Shown here: positions 46,667-55,633 of the stretch, in pieces | How positions within the stretch are numbered: position 1 is the stretch's first letter | How the letters are laid out: each line of letters starts with the position of its first letter | IMG/VR virus record: IMGVR_UViG_3300026078_000019 | Location: 1 to 64,000 of that record | Origin: a virus | Length of the DNA: 64,000 nucleotides | Reading direction: 5' to 3' (one strand) | Position numbers and translations under genes: made by a program | The notes under the pieces: generated by a model | The model's input: only the letters and a program-made list of their open reading frames with translations | What the model was told of the DNA's origin: nothing | Database searches by the model: none

Positions 46667-46984
46667 ATGGACCGTGACGTACGATGGTGGTGTTTCGGTG
46701 CCAGCCACAGCAAGCCGGTGGACAACGGGCACGACTGCAACTGCGCGCGCCGCATCGTGAAGCTCGGCGTGGAGCGCAAGCATCTTCATCTCGTTCCCGG
46801 GATGGAGATCAAGTTCAGCAAGCACGGCGGCTGGTGGACGCTTCTCGCGTTTCGCACTGCCGAGTTGGATCTGGTGGTGGGCACCGCGCGCATTCGCGAG
46901 GAAGCTCGGGCGCGTCGAGACGTCCTGAAGGTGCGATCTAAGCGCGGCGATGGTTGGCAGGTCGTGGAGGTGTTCGATGCTTGA
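46667..46984 (+). CDS. Hypothetical protein with Cys/His N-terminus (105 aa)
   Basis: ATG 46667 has TAGGAGACAGCG. The first 30 residues hold WCFGASHSK and HDCNCARR, a possible metal site. Beta-rich middle (IKFSKHGGWWTLLAFR). Overlaps the TOPRIM gene by 8 bases. Confidence 0.72.
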   Translation: MDRDVRWWCFGASHSKPVDNGHDCNCARRIVKLGVERKHLHLVPGMEIKFSKHGGWWTLLAFRTAELDLVVGTARIREEARARRDVLKVRSKRGDGWQVVEVFDA

Positions 46985-47975
46985 GTTCTACGAGCGGTAC
47001 CGGCCCGAAGATAAGACCGTGGCCCTGCTGCACAAGATCATCGACATCATCAAGGAGTACCAGGCGGCTGGGCTCACGATGACGCTCCGCCAGCTCTTCT
47101 ACCAGCTTGTCTCTCGCGACGAGATACAGAACACGAAGAACGAGTACAAGCGCCTCGGCGAGATCGTCTCGAAGGCGCGACGGGGCGGCATCCTGGACTG
47201 GCTGGCTGTGGAAGACCGCATCCGCATCCCGTTCATGCCGCCGGAGTTCAGTGGGCTCACCAACCTGATCGATTCGGCCGTCGAGAGCTACCGCCTGCCG
47301 CGGCTTCACGGACAGGATCGATACGTGGAGCTGTGGGTGGAGAAGGACGCGCTCGCAGGAGTGCTGGCACCGATCGCGAACGAGTACCACGTGCCTCTCA
47401 TGGTGAATCGTGGGTATTCGTCGACCTCGGCGATGAAGGAAGCTGGCGAGCGCGTCCGATCTCAAGTCAACGCCATCGGCTGCGACGACGTCACCATCCT
47501 CTACCTCGGGGACTTCGATCCCAGCGGCGAGGACATGGTGCGCGACATCCAGGTGCGCCTGGACGAGTACGTGAACTCCGGCACGATCTTCAAGCTCAAC
47601 GAGAAGACCAAGAAGTGGGAAGCGGAAGCCTCCCATGCCCGCGCTATCAGGCTGCGGAGAACCTCGGTCGAGGTGGAGAAGCTCGCCCTCACCATGGAGC
47701 AGATCCAGCAGTACAAGCCGCCGCCGAACGTCGCCAAGCCCACGGACTCCCGGTACGCCGCGTTCGTGAAGAAGCACGGCCACAGCTCGTGGGAGGTCGA
47801 CGCGCTGCCACCCACGGTGCTGCGCGATCTGATCGTGGAGCGGTTGGACGACCTCATCGACGCCAAACTCGTCGCCAAGATCAAGAAGCAGGAGGAGCTG
47901 GATAAGAAGCGCCTCGCCAAGGCGATGAAGAGCATCCAGAAGAAGCCGCGCAAGGCGCGGAGGAAGAAGAGCTGA
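46977..47975 (+). CDS. Spo11/TopoVI-A-like TOPRIM protein (332 aa)
   Basis: Signatures of the topoisomerase VI A / Spo11 fold: TLRQLFYQLVSRDEIQ near residue 35, SKARRGGILDWLAVEDRI near 62, then TOPRIM elements VELWVEKDALAGVL near 119 (Glu) and ILYLGDFDPSGED near 181 (D-x-D). Similar stand-alone proteins occur in phages and plasmids. The nucleophilic Tyr expected upstream in a WHD is not clearly placed; a Tyr lies in QLFYQL. It could cut or bind DNA; the activity is not established. Confidence 0.8.
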   Translation: MLEFYERYRPEDKTVALLHKIIDIIKEYQAAGLTMTLRQLFYQLVSRDEIQNTKNEYKRLGEIVSKARRGGILDWLAVEDRIRIPFMPPEFSGLTNLIDSAVESYRLPRLHGQDRYVELWVEKDALAGVLAPIANEYHVPLMVNRGYSSTSAMKEAGERVRSQVNAIGCDDVTILYLGDFDPSGEDMVRDIQVRLDEYVNSGTIFKLNEKTKKWEAEASHARAIRLRRTSVEVEKLALTMEQIQQYKPPPNVAKPTDSRYAAFVKKHGHSSWEVDALPPTVLRDLIVERLDDLIDAKLVAKIKKQEELDKKRLAKAMKSIQKKPRKARRKKS

Positions 47976-47977
47976 TT

Positions 47978-48211
47978 GTGGGAACCGAGCGATGGGTCAA
48001 GAAGGTCCAGTTCATCATTCACGAGGAGAATGATGGTGCCGCGTTCTTGCGGCACGGTAGCCAGAAGACAGAGACCACGGTCGACGGATCGGACCGTACC
48101 GCGCTGATGATCAAGCCGGATGATCTCGCCGACTCACTCAAGCGACAGCTCGGGGACTGGCCGGCGGGTTGGTGGGACAAGCTCATCGAAGAGATCAAGA
48201 AGAGGCCGTGA
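47978..48211 (+). CDS. Hypothetical protein (77 aa)
   Basis: GTG 47978 lies two bases after the TOPRIM stop. Ends with WPAGWWDKLIEEIKKRP. Not recognised. Confidence 0.68.
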   Translation: MGTERWVKKVQFIIHEENDGAAFLRHGSQKTETTVDGSDRTALMIKPDDLADSLKRQLGDWPAGWWDKLIEEIKKRP

Positions 48212-48513
48212 TGGACGAGTTCAAGCGCAAGGTGGTGCGGTGCGTGAAGACCGAGGAGGAGAAGTCCTCTGTCCGCGGCCGCACCTTCACCTGGAACAAG
48301 AAGACGATCAGGACTGTGACTGCGGAGTGCGGCCACGTCAGGATCCTTCGTGGCTTTACTGCCAAGACGCCGAAGCACTTCAGCCCGTGCAAGGACTGCG
48401 CGGCGGGTGTGCCAGCCGTCCCGGTCGATGGTCCGCTGGGCTTCATCGATCTCACTTCCAACGACGTCAAGGACCCGGTGGCGGCAGCGCTGTTCCGCCG
48501 GCATCAGGGCTAA
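48211..48513 (+). CDS. Hypothetical protein with zinc-like motif (100 aa)
   Basis: ATG overlaps the previous TGA. Contains ECGH and PCKDCAAG, a possible C2HC ribbon. Not recognised. Confidence 0.7.
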   Translation: MDEFKRKVVRCVKTEEEKSSVRGRTFTWNKKTIRTVTAECGHVRILRGFTAKTPKHFSPCKDCAAGVPAVPVDGPLGFIDLTSNDVKDPVAAALFRRHQG

Positions 48514-48704
48514 TGGCCACCAAGAGCACAGCGGTGCACCGAGTCGCGTACTTCGACGTGCACCACCCCAACGGCAGCAAGACGCGCATGCTCGATGTGG
48601 CCTGGACCGATCCCAGTAATCCACACAAGAGCATGATCGAACGCTTTGTGTGGCCCCAGGCAGCGGCCGAGTTCATCATCCTCAACATGGAGGTCAAGCC
48701 ATGA
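48513..48704 (+). CDS. Hypothetical protein (63 aa)
   Basis: ATG overlaps the previous TAA. Small alpha/beta protein (VHRVAYFDVHHPNGSKTRML). Not recognised. Confidence 0.68.
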   Translation: MATKSTAVHRVAYFDVHHPNGSKTRMLDVAWTDPSNPHKSMIERFVWPQAAAEFIILNMEVKP

Positions 48705-49174
48705 CGCGTCCTGGTCCCAGCCTCTTCAACACCCCAGACGGCCACTACGCGATGACCGAGGACATCCAAGGATTGATTCCGTGGATCCGTGAGTCGTGGG
48801 CGAATGCTGCTCGGCTGTGGTGCGCATTTTCGAACGTGACATGGAGGAAGGGTGAGATCGAGTTCAGTGTCACGTTTCGTGGTGCCGGTGCTTACGTAGG
48901 TGAGATCTACATGGGCACCGAGCGGTACATGCGGGACTCGATGAACTACATGGAGTTCTACTGCTCTGGGCACGATGGAGTGGTGGATCCGAAGATCTTC
49001 GAGTACCTCACTGCTCTAGGCTGGAAGCCCTACGGCTACAGCCCCAAAGGGCCGTACATCATCAGTTCGACTTCCGCGAACGTGTCTCCTACGGAAGTGG
49101 AGATCACAGAACCGGTCACGCAAGAGATCGAGCAGGCCAACAATCCCCATAATGTATCTCCTGAGGGCGCATGA
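48701..49174 (+). CDS. Hypothetical protein (157 aa)
   Basis: ATG 48701 overlaps the previous stop. Aromatic rich (ESWANAARLWCAFSNVTW, MNYMEFYCSG). Ends with a polar, probably disordered tail. Not recognised. Confidence 0.72.
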   Translation: MTRPGPSLFNTPDGHYAMTEDIQGLIPWIRESWANAARLWCAFSNVTWRKGEIEFSVTFRGAGAYVGEIYMGTERYMRDSMNYMEFYCSGHDGVVDPKIFEYLTALGWKPYGYSPKGPYIISSTSANVSPTEVEITEPVTQEIEQANNPHNVSPEGA

Positions 49175-49929
49175 AGATCACGGAAGTCAAGCACGCCCAG
49201 ACGAAGCAGGAGTGCCGGAAGTGCGGTGCCAAGATTCGTCCGTCTCGCTTCGAGATGCAGACGGTCGTCGACAAGCGCACGGGCAAGAAGAAGCGCAAGC
49301 GCGTCCGCGTGCTCGGCGACAGCTACCGGTGGATCAAGTTCAACCGGCGGCCCAAGACCATCCGCTGCATGCGGAACGAGTGCAGGTTCCGGCCGTCGGA
49401 CATGACGTCGTCGGACAAGCTGAGCCGCATCTACGCCGCGCAGGAGACTGCCGAGGATGCGGCGGACGATTGGGACCCGGAAGAGGGGACCGATGCCCTG
49501 GAGAGCATCATCGAAGATCTCAAGAACGAGATCGATGAGGTGGCGCAGGAGTACCAGGAGTCGGCCGACAACATCGAGGCAGTGTTCACCGGGGGCAGCT
49601 CCACGGCCGAGGACTGTAAGGAGAAGAGCGAGAACCTGGAGAGCTGGTCCAGCGATCTCGACAGCCTCGACTTCAACGACTGGGATGGGCCTGGCGAAGA
49701 CGAGAATCTCATCTGTACGCACTGCGAGAATCCGATCGTGAAGAACGAGGAGAAGAGCGCAGACCGCGAGTACGACCACGACGTGGAGGGGGAAGAGGGC
49801 AGGAAGCTCGACTCCGATCACGAGGCCGAGCCGGCGGAGCAGCGCAACAGCAACAACGAGACCCGCGAAGAGTGGGCGGACGCGCAGCGCGAGATCGCGC
49901 TCGATGCAATCGGTAACTGCCCGATTTGA
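49171..49929 (+). CDS. Zinc-ribbon and acidic coiled-coil protein (252 aa)
   Basis: CRKCGAKI at residue 15 and CMRNECRF near 70 make one ribbon with a long insert; CTHCENPI near 183 may be another half. Between them is an acidic coiled coil (ALESIIEDLKNEIDEVAQEY). The acidic character recalls DNA mimics, but this is compositional. Confidence 0.75.
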   Translation: MKITEVKHAQTKQECRKCGAKIRPSRFEMQTVVDKRTGKKKRKRVRVLGDSYRWIKFNRRPKTIRCMRNECRFRPSDMTSSDKLSRIYAAQETAEDAADDWDPEEGTDALESIIEDLKNEIDEVAQEYQESADNIEAVFTGGSSTAEDCKEKSENLESWSSDLDSLDFNDWDGPGEDENLICTHCENPIVKNEEKSADREYDHDVEGEEGRKLDSDHEAEPAEQRNSNNETREEWADAQREIALDAIGNCPI

Positions 49930-49939
49930 GGAGGAGAGC

Positions 49940-50527
49940 ATGGCGGATTTCATCAAGAGCTGGAAGTTCATGGCGATCATCATCGGACTGCTGACGTTGG
50001 TCTGCGGCGGGCTGGTGATCTACGGCGTCACCACGCACACGGAGCCCGGGCTCATGGCGGAGACACCAGGCTTCGGCGCCTCGGACACGCCCATCTTCGT
50101 CTGCCCGCGCTCCTACGCCCCCGACGGCACCGAGCACGCCTACACGCTGGTGGAGAGCGCCATCAACACCACGAACACCCGGCTGGGGCTCAACGTGCTC
50201 GATTACGCCGCCCCGGGCAGTGCCGGCATCTGTCACATCACCGTGGTGGTCGGCGCGCCGTCGGAGCACGGCTGGCGTGACCCCGGAGGCGATGCCGTCT
50301 TCACCGCGGGCAGCCGGCACTGCGACATCACCACCTCGAACACCGGTACCGATGAGATCACCTTGCTGGTGCTGCAACACGAGCTGGGGCACTGCCTCGG
50401 GCTCGACCACGATCCGTTCGAGTCCAGCATCATGCGTGCGGTGCAGTCACCGACCTCGGGCGGCTTCCCGCCCCGCATAACCGACAGCGATCGCAATCTC
50501 CTCCGTCACATCTTCGAGGCACCATGA
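49940..50527 (+). CDS. Membrane-anchored matrixin-like metalloprotease (195 aa)
   Basis: An N-terminal helix (MAIIIGLLTLVCGGLVIYG) is followed by an outward domain ending in the metzincin signature VLQHELGHCLGLDHDPF (zinc ligands His147, His151 and His157, catalytic Glu148) and a Met-turn SSIM at about residue 165. No prodomain Cys-switch is seen. It should cleave protein outside the cytoplasm; the target may be a host envelope or virion protein. ATG 49940 has GAGGAGAGC. Confidence 0.87.
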   Translation: MADFIKSWKFMAIIIGLLTLVCGGLVIYGVTTHTEPGLMAETPGFGASDTPIFVCPRSYAPDGTEHAYTLVESAINTTNTRLGLNVLDYAAPGSAGICHITVVVGAPSEHGWRDPGGDAVFTAGSRHCDITTSNTGTDEITLLVLQHELGHCLGLDHDPFESSIMRAVQSPTSGGFPPRITDSDRNLLRHIFEAP

Positions 50528-50925
50528 GAGTCGAGAAGGGCTACTTCGTCCACTACAAGGGCGGCATCTACTTCGTGCACGGCTGCGCCAGCAACGGCGA
50601 CACGCACGATGACGACGATCAGCTCGTGATCTACGAAGCGGTCGCGCTGGAGAACGGCATCGCCGAGGGCGGCTCGAAGATGCGGTTCCGCACCGTCGAG
50701 GACTTCATCAAGGAGATCGACTGGCGCACTGGCCTCAGCGACGAAGAGGCGCTCGCCAAGGGCGTCGAGAATCGCGGCCAGGAGATCCCGCGCTTCCAGG
50801 CCATCGTGGGCTGGAACAAGGGCCGGCCGCTCGTGCTCGATCCCGGAGGTCGCAACGATCTGCCGTACACCTTCGTTCCGCAGCTCGACAACCCAGGCGG
50901 CGTCTACCAGGGAGTGGACGAGTGA
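50524..50925 (+). CDS. DUF1653-like protein (133 aa)
   Basis: GYFVHYKGGIYFVHGCASNG near the start resembles DUF1653 small domains (G-x-Y-x-H-x-K-G-x-x-Y), with QLVIYEAVA following. The second half is not recognised. Overlaps the protease gene by 4 bases. Confidence 0.7.
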   Translation: MRVEKGYFVHYKGGIYFVHGCASNGDTHDDDDQLVIYEAVALENGIAEGGSKMRFRTVEDFIKEIDWRTGLSDEEALAKGVENRGQEIPRFQAIVGWNKGRPLVLDPGGRNDLPYTFVPQLDNPGGVYQGVDE

Positions 50926-51542
50926 ACGTCCTCGAAAAGGGGAACAGCATCGTTCTGGACGGCATCTTGCGGGACAGCGCGCCGTCCTACATCTTGCCGG
51001 TGATCGAGCAGGTCTGGCCGGGTGTGATCGTAGCCGACCCAACCACCGGGCTGATCGTGCTCAGCCGCTCGCACCTCTCGTGGGGCTCGTCCGTCTTCCT
51101 GTATCCCAGTTCCCGAGAGGCTGTGAAGAAGGAAGAGGCGCGGCGGATCTACATCGAGTTCAACGCGGCCAGCACCAAGTTCTCCTACACCCACGACGAG
51201 GACGAGAGGCTGATCAAGCACATCATCACCACGCTGCGGGCCGCCGGTCTCGTGCAAGAGCAGAAGCCGCATCCGCGGAACGGCTACGTCGTCGCGTTGT
51301 ATGTCGGCATCAAGGGCCGGTTGGACGAGGACGAGGTGCTGATCGAGGTCTTCGAGACCTACAACGTCTGGGGACAGGAGAGCAGCAAGAAGTACCACTA
51401 CCAGTCGTATCACTTGCGTCCGCCGATGGTGGGCGAGGTCAAGACCATCGGCAGCATCGATCCTCCGGCCGAGGGATCGCACCAACCTCCGAGCTTCGTG
51501 CTCGGCCAGTACAAGGGTTACGACTGGCGGAGACTGCGCTGA
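50922..51542 (+). CDS. Hypothetical protein (206 aa)
   Basis: GTG 50922 overlaps the previous stop. Beta-rich, with one adenine-handling-like pattern not visible; the middle has FSYTHDEDERLIKHIITTL. Not recognised. Confidence 0.7.
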   Translation: MNVLEKGNSIVLDGILRDSAPSYILPVIEQVWPGVIVADPTTGLIVLSRSHLSWGSSVFLYPSSREAVKKEEARRIYIEFNAASTKFSYTHDEDERLIKHIITTLRAAGLVQEQKPHPRNGYVVALYVGIKGRLDEDEVLIEVFETYNVWGQESSKKYHYQSYHLRPPMVGEVKTIGSIDPPAEGSHQPPSFVLGQYKGYDWRRLR

Positions 51543-51808
51543 TGGAGTACGTGATCAGATACGACAGCGAGAAGCATCCGGGTTACTACCGGGGCAACGG
51601 CACCATGTTGCCGGCTCTCGGTGCCACGCTCGAAGAGACACCGAAGTACAGCAGCATGCAGCAGGCGGAGCAGGTCCGCCTTCGATTCCCGATCGTCGCG
51701 CAGATCATGTGCGGCACCTATCCCGTGGACACCGCAAAGCGGATGGACGAGGGGCTCAAGCGCAAGAAGCAACGAACCGCAACGAAGACGAAGAGAAAGG
51801 CCAGGTAG
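51542..51808 (+). CDS. Hypothetical protein with basic tail (88 aa)
   Basis: ATG overlaps the previous TGA. The last 20 residues are Lys/Arg/Thr rich. Not recognised. Confidence 0.72.
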   Translation: MEYVIRYDSEKHPGYYRGNGTMLPALGATLEETPKYSSMQQAEQVRLRFPIVAQIMCGTYPVDTAKRMDEGLKRKKQRTATKTKRKAR

Positions 51809-51811
51809 ATC

Positions 51812-52513
51812 ATGGACAAGGACTTCACGTACATCGGCATGCTGCTGGACCGCTCGGGCTCGATGAGGGGCTCGGAGAGCGAGGTAGTCGGCGGCGTCAA
51901 CAAGTTCCTCGAAGATCAGCGGAAGGTGCCCGGTCGGGCCTCGGTCACCGTGGTCAGCTTTGACAACCTCTACGAGCTGATCTACGAAGATCAGGACGTG
52001 CTCACCGCGCCCAACATCATGGTCGAGAACGTCTCGCCGCGGGGCATGACGGCGCTCAACTACTCGCTGCACCGGCTCATCACGAGCATGGGCGCCAAGC
52101 TTGCCGCGATGCCGGAGGAGAAGCGGCCGTCGAAGGTCATCGTGCTGATCTTCAGCGACGGTGGTGAGAACCAGCCCCAGATGGACGTCACCGGCGAGCA
52201 GATCCGCAAGCTGGTGAAGGAGCAGGAGACGAAGTACAACTGGAAGTTCCTCTTCTTCGGCATGGACATCGACGCGCAGCAGACCGGCGGCAGCGTCGGC
52301 GTGCGGGGCTTCAGCGCGTCGAAGTCGCGCGGCGGCATCATGAAGGCGGCGCGCATGGGCAGCGCGTACGTCGGCAACTCGCGCATGGGCAACACGGCGG
52401 AGGTCGACAAGCTCTACGGATCGCGCGGCATCGACGATCCCAACGCGATCAGCGCCACCGAGGACTTCGCCAAGAAGCTCAGCCAGGCGAAGCCCGAGGA
52501 CAGCAAGCCGTGA
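51812..52513 (+). CDS. von Willebrand factor A (vWA) domain protein (233 aa)
   Basis: A MIDAS metal site is present: DRSGSM at residues 13-18, TALNYSLHRLI near 79 (Thr), and IFSDGGEN near 112 (Asp). In phages, vWA proteins are often adhesins or partners of an AAA+ ATPase; no MoxR-type ATPase is seen next to it. The C-terminus is acidic/Lys mixed. The strand order fits a complete domain. Confidence 0.88.
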   Translation: MDKDFTYIGMLLDRSGSMRGSESEVVGGVNKFLEDQRKVPGRASVTVVSFDNLYELIYEDQDVLTAPNIMVENVSPRGMTALNYSLHRLITSMGAKLAAMPEEKRPSKVIVLIFSDGGENQPQMDVTGEQIRKLVKEQETKYNWKFLFFGMDIDAQQTGGSVGVRGFSASKSRGGIMKAARMGSAYVGNSRMGNTAEVDKLYGSRGIDDPNAISATEDFAKKLSQAKPEDSKP

Positions 52514-52974
52514 GTGCGGCGTTCAAGACGCCGACCGTCCGCCTCGTTGGGGTGGATCGGCCGGCCCTTGAGCTTCCCGAGGACTCCGGGGAGTTCGAGG
52601 AGTTCATGCACGATGATCTTTCGCGCCGGTTCACGAACCAGGCGTATGGTGACCGGCTCGGCGCGGCCATCACGCTTAGAATCATCGATCTACTCGAATA
52701 TGGCAACTACCGCTACAACTGGCGGCTCCGTAATCCGCGTGCGTTCTGGAAGGCGGAGGCGAGCTTCGACATCCGATCGCTTCGTATGAACATGACGTAC
52801 TCGCCTCGGGCACTCATCGAGCCCGCGTATGCGGTGGTCGACGTCGGTCCACTCGGCGGCATCCTGGCCGTCACGCTGCGTCTGAACGAGCATAGCTCGA
52901 TCTTTTGCGTAGGTCCCAATCACATCGAGGCGCTCGTCGGCCTCGGCAAGCTCATGGATCCGGAGGAACGCTGA
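52510..52974 (+). CDS. Hypothetical protein (154 aa)
   Basis: GTG 52510 overlaps the previous stop. Mixed alpha/beta (YAVVDVGPLGGILAVTLRLN). Not recognised. Confidence 0.7.
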   Translation: MSAAFKTPTVRLVGVDRPALELPEDSGEFEEFMHDDLSRRFTNQAYGDRLGAAITLRIIDLLEYGNYRYNWRLRNPRAFWKAEASFDIRSLRMNMTYSPRALIEPAYAVVDVGPLGGILAVTLRLNEHSSIFCVGPNHIEALVGLGKLMDPEER

Positions 52975-53519
52975 TGTCCGAAGTTCGCTACGCCTGTCCC
53001 GACTGTGGTGGCATCGATCTCATCACCACCACGGTGGGGTCGCTGATCACCGCCGATGGGCAGAGCCCCAACAACAACGCGGAGTGCGTGAACTGCGGCT
53101 GGACCGGCAAGGTGTCGGAGACCACAGGCTTCGCCACGACCGAGAAGATCTGGTCGATCGAGCGCATCGGCATCGTGCTGCTTAGGGTCATGGCGACGCG
53201 CGCCGCGGGCCCGCTCGTGCAGGCGTTGGAGTTCATCGGTCTCCTGCCTCGGAAGTTCGAAGAGAAGGAGAGCATGACGACGGAAGAGCGCGTTCGCGTC
53301 GTGATGTGGAATCGTGAGGCCCAGCACTCGCGTGACGCCGTGATGCAGCGCGTCTGCGAGAAGGCGATCACCGCGGCGTTCGAGGAGGCAGAGCGCCAGA
53401 ATCGCCGGTTCGCCAGAGTCATGGGCACCGACATCCATCCGCTCTTCGCCGCCGAGGACAAGGAGCACGCCGACAAGATCAGAAATCGCAAGGAACGTAG
53501 AAAGGCCAAGCACAAGTGA
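52974..53519 (+). CDS. Zinc-ribbon protein (181 aa)
   Basis: CPDCGGI at residue 8 and CVNCGWTG near 41 form a canonical ribbon similar to those of transcription factors or helicase partners. The rest is helical, charged and basic at the end (RNRKERRKAKHK). Confidence 0.77.
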   Translation: MSEVRYACPDCGGIDLITTTVGSLITADGQSPNNNAECVNCGWTGKVSETTGFATTEKIWSIERIGIVLLRVMATRAAGPLVQALEFIGLLPRKFEEKESMTTEERVRVVMWNREAQHSRDAVMQRVCEKAITAAFEEAERQNRRFARVMGTDIHPLFAAEDKEHADKIRNRKERRKAKHK

Positions 53520-53686
53520 CCACCGGCATCCAGTTCAAGCTTCCCCCGACGGCGCAGGAGTTCGTGGGGCGGTTCCTCAAGTTCCTGCGCAGCAAGTACT
53601 ACCGCGACAACGTCGCGGTGGATCCCACCGATCAGCAGCTCATCGAGCTGTTCGAGAAGTGGCTCAACGACGGCGAGCCCACGTGA
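53516..53686 (+). CDS. Small hypothetical protein (56 aa)
   Basis: GTG 53516 overlaps the previous stop and TGA 53684 overlaps the next ATG, so it fills the gap exactly. The product has FKLPPTAQEFVGRFLKFLRS and is helical. Not recognised. Confidence 0.68.
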   Translation: MTTGIQFKLPPTAQEFVGRFLKFLRSKYYRDNVAVDPTDQQLIELFEKWLNDGEPT

Positions 53687-54069
53687 TGGCCAAAGATCGC
53701 GACAAGGAGCTGGAGGACCTCGACGAGGTGGAGCGCGGGCTCAAGGCGAAGCCGCGTCCCTTCATCGAGCGTCCGGCCCAGCTCGACACCGGCAAGGGCG
53801 CGCTGTGCTGGGGTGACGGCACCCGGCTCTGCGGACCCGACTGCGTGGCGTTCAACGCCGAGCAGGGCCTTGACGCCAACGGCTTGCCCGTCGACTCTCC
53901 CAACAAGTGCTTGATCTTGCTGTACTCGGGACAGCAGGGCAGCGCTGCGCTCTCGCAGGTTGCGCTCAACCGCAGCTTGCTCAAGAAGGTCCAGGACGAG
54001 GCGCGGACGGCCGTCACGGGGAATCCTCCACCGCCGGCCGTAGCGATGCCCGGAGGAAACAAGCGATGA
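53686..54069 (+). CDS. Cys-containing hypothetical protein (127 aa)
   Basis: The ATG overlaps the previous TGA. It contains LCWGDGTRLCGPDCVAF, a compact Cys cluster that might bind iron or zinc, and ends with a Pro-rich tail. Not recognised. Confidence 0.72.
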   Translation: MAKDRDKELEDLDEVERGLKAKPRPFIERPAQLDTGKGALCWGDGTRLCGPDCVAFNAEQGLDANGLPVDSPNKCLILLYSGQQGSAALSQVALNRSLLKKVQDEARTAVTGNPPPPAVAMPGGNKR

Positions 54070-54713
54070 AGCTCATGATCGACCTCGTGTCTGCCAACCA
54101 GATCTGGAAGGCCGACACCAACACGCAGCACAACGTCGTGGTCCTCTCGATCGCCGGCGTCATCAAGGAGATCGAGTGTACGGCGGATGAGCTGGGGGCC
54201 ATCATCAAGATGGCGGTGACCGGCACGCACCCGGACCCTCTTCAGCGGCCGAAGGTCTTCGCGCCGCAGATCGAGCACGGAGAGGACCCCTTGGAGAGTA
54301 TGCTCGCCGAGGGCGGAGAGGGCAGTGACGAGATCTTCGGGGGTGACGTGGAGAACGAAGTCACCGAGCCTCCGACCATGTTCCAGAGCGAGCCCAGTCT
54401 CGCCGCGGCGATCGAAGAGGCTTCACCGCCTGCGCCCACTCCGCCGAAGAGCGGTCTTGCTCAGCGTCAAGAGCTGATCAAGGCCCGGGTGGCCAATGAC
54501 CCCGCGGCCACCCGCCTCAACGAGAAGCTGGTGCGGCGGGCGCGCGCTCAGCAGAACCCACCCCGGCGCGTGGAGAAGGACGACATGGGCAATCCGGTCG
54601 TTCACGCCTCCGCGCGCCCCATCACCGGCAGCGCGGGAGCACCGGAGGTCGTCCGTAGGCCTCCGTCGAACTCGGTGGGCGGAACCGACGATGACGGATT
54701 CTCCCAGGGGTGA
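54066..54713 (+). CDS. Hypothetical protein with disordered tail (215 aa)
   Basis: The N-terminal 60 residues are strand-rich; after residue 70 it becomes acidic, then Ala/Pro/Ser rich and polar, probably disordered. Overlaps both neighbours. Confidence 0.72.
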   Translation: MKLMIDLVSANQIWKADTNTQHNVVVLSIAGVIKEIECTADELGAIIKMAVTGTHPDPLQRPKVFAPQIEHGEDPLESMLAEGGEGSDEIFGGDVENEVTEPPTMFQSEPSLAAAIEEASPPAPTPPKSGLAQRQELIKARVANDPAATRLNEKLVRRARAQQNPPRRVEKDDMGNPVVHASARPITGSAGAPEVVRRPPSNSVGGTDDDGFSQG

Positions 54714-55008
54714 TGCGGTGGTGATCGGATACGACCTGGCGTTGAGCGGGCACGACTACACAGCCGTGCAGCTCTTCAAGCGCCACGAGGACGGCAGCCT
54801 CGAACTCCTGCACGACGAAACCACCCCGGGAGGTACGATCTCCCGGGGCCAGCTCCTTGTCTTTTGCCTCGCTTGGATCTGTGAGAACAGGCCCAGGGGA
54901 GTTTGGGTTCGCGTCGGTCAGGGCGCGCCCATCATGATCAACCAGAGAACCGTCGAGGAGATCCTCGATGGACGCAAGACGGTCAAGGACCTCCTGATCG
55001 GGTCCTAG
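54691..55008 (+). CDS. Small RNase-H-fold-like protein (105 aa)
   Basis: ATG 54691 overlaps the previous gene; GTG 54718 or 54721 could start it too. VIGYDLALSGHDYTAVQLF resembles the first strand of RNase-H/RuvC-type nucleases with an Asp after the first strand, but the other catalytic acids are not identifiable. Tentative. Confidence 0.62.
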   Translation: MTDSPRGDAVVIGYDLALSGHDYTAVQLFKRHEDGSLELLHDETTPGGTISRGQLLVFCLAWICENRPRGVWVRVGQGAPIMINQRTVEEILDGRKTVKDLLIGS

Positions 55009-55023
55009 AAAAGGAAAGAGAAG

Positions 55024-55371
55024 ATGCCCACCATCCAAGGTCCCAAGGCGGCTCCCGAGTTCGTGAACGGCAAGCGCAGCACGGTCACCGCCGTCGCGCC
55101 CGCCAACCTCCTCTGCGTCAACTGGGTCGACGCCGATGGCCAGAAGCACATGGCCCTCGCGATCCAGTTCGGCCACGACACCGAAGACAAGGCGCCCGGC
55201 GTCTACGTCATGGCCGACGAGGAGGAGATGAAGAGCCAGCTCAAGATCGCCAACAAGACGATCAAGGCCGGCGTTCGTGCATGGCTCGCGGCGCAGAAGG
55301 AGCAGTCGGCGGAGGAGATCCCCTCGGCCGGTGACCTCTTCGGCGGAAGCGACGAGTCCGAGAACGGCTGA
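55024..55371 (+). CDS. Hypothetical protein (115 aa)
   Basis: ATG 55024 has AAGGAAAGAGAAG. Contains LLCVNWVDADGQKHMALAI and ends acidic. Not recognised. Confidence 0.72.
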   Translation: MPTIQGPKAAPEFVNGKRSTVTAVAPANLLCVNWVDADGQKHMALAIQFGHDTEDKAPGVYVMADEEEMKSQLKIANKTIKAGVRAWLAAQKEQSAEEIPSAGDLFGGSDESENG

Positions 55372-55387
55372 GCGAACGGAGGGCTGC

Positions 55388-55633
55388 ATGTGGATCATTC
55401 TTACGCTCTGGATGGTGATGTGGCCGTCGTTGGACGTTCTGCTTCGCTCCATCCTCTATGATCGTAAGTTGTCCACATGCAGCCACCCCATGCCGGACGA
55501 GCGGTTCCCTTGGGACCGCTGCGTCTTCGGCGGATGTTGGTGGTGCGACGCCATGCAGCACTGGATCGGTACCGAAAAGAGATCTTCCTCCCGACAAGGC
55601 CCCTACAGATCGGAGCGTATATGCAACAGGTGA
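55388..55633 (+). CDS. Membrane-associated Cys/Trp-rich protein (81 aa)
   Basis: ATG 55388 has CGGAGGGCTGC. The first 20 residues are hydrophobic (MWIILTLWMVMWPSLDVLL); the rest has CVFGGCWWCDA, a possible metal-binding cluster. It overlaps the next gene by 13 bases. Confidence 0.65.
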   Translation: MWIILTLWMVMWPSLDVLLRSILYDRKLSTCSHPMPDERFPWDRCVFGGCWWCDAMQHWIGTEKRSSSRQGPYRSERICNR

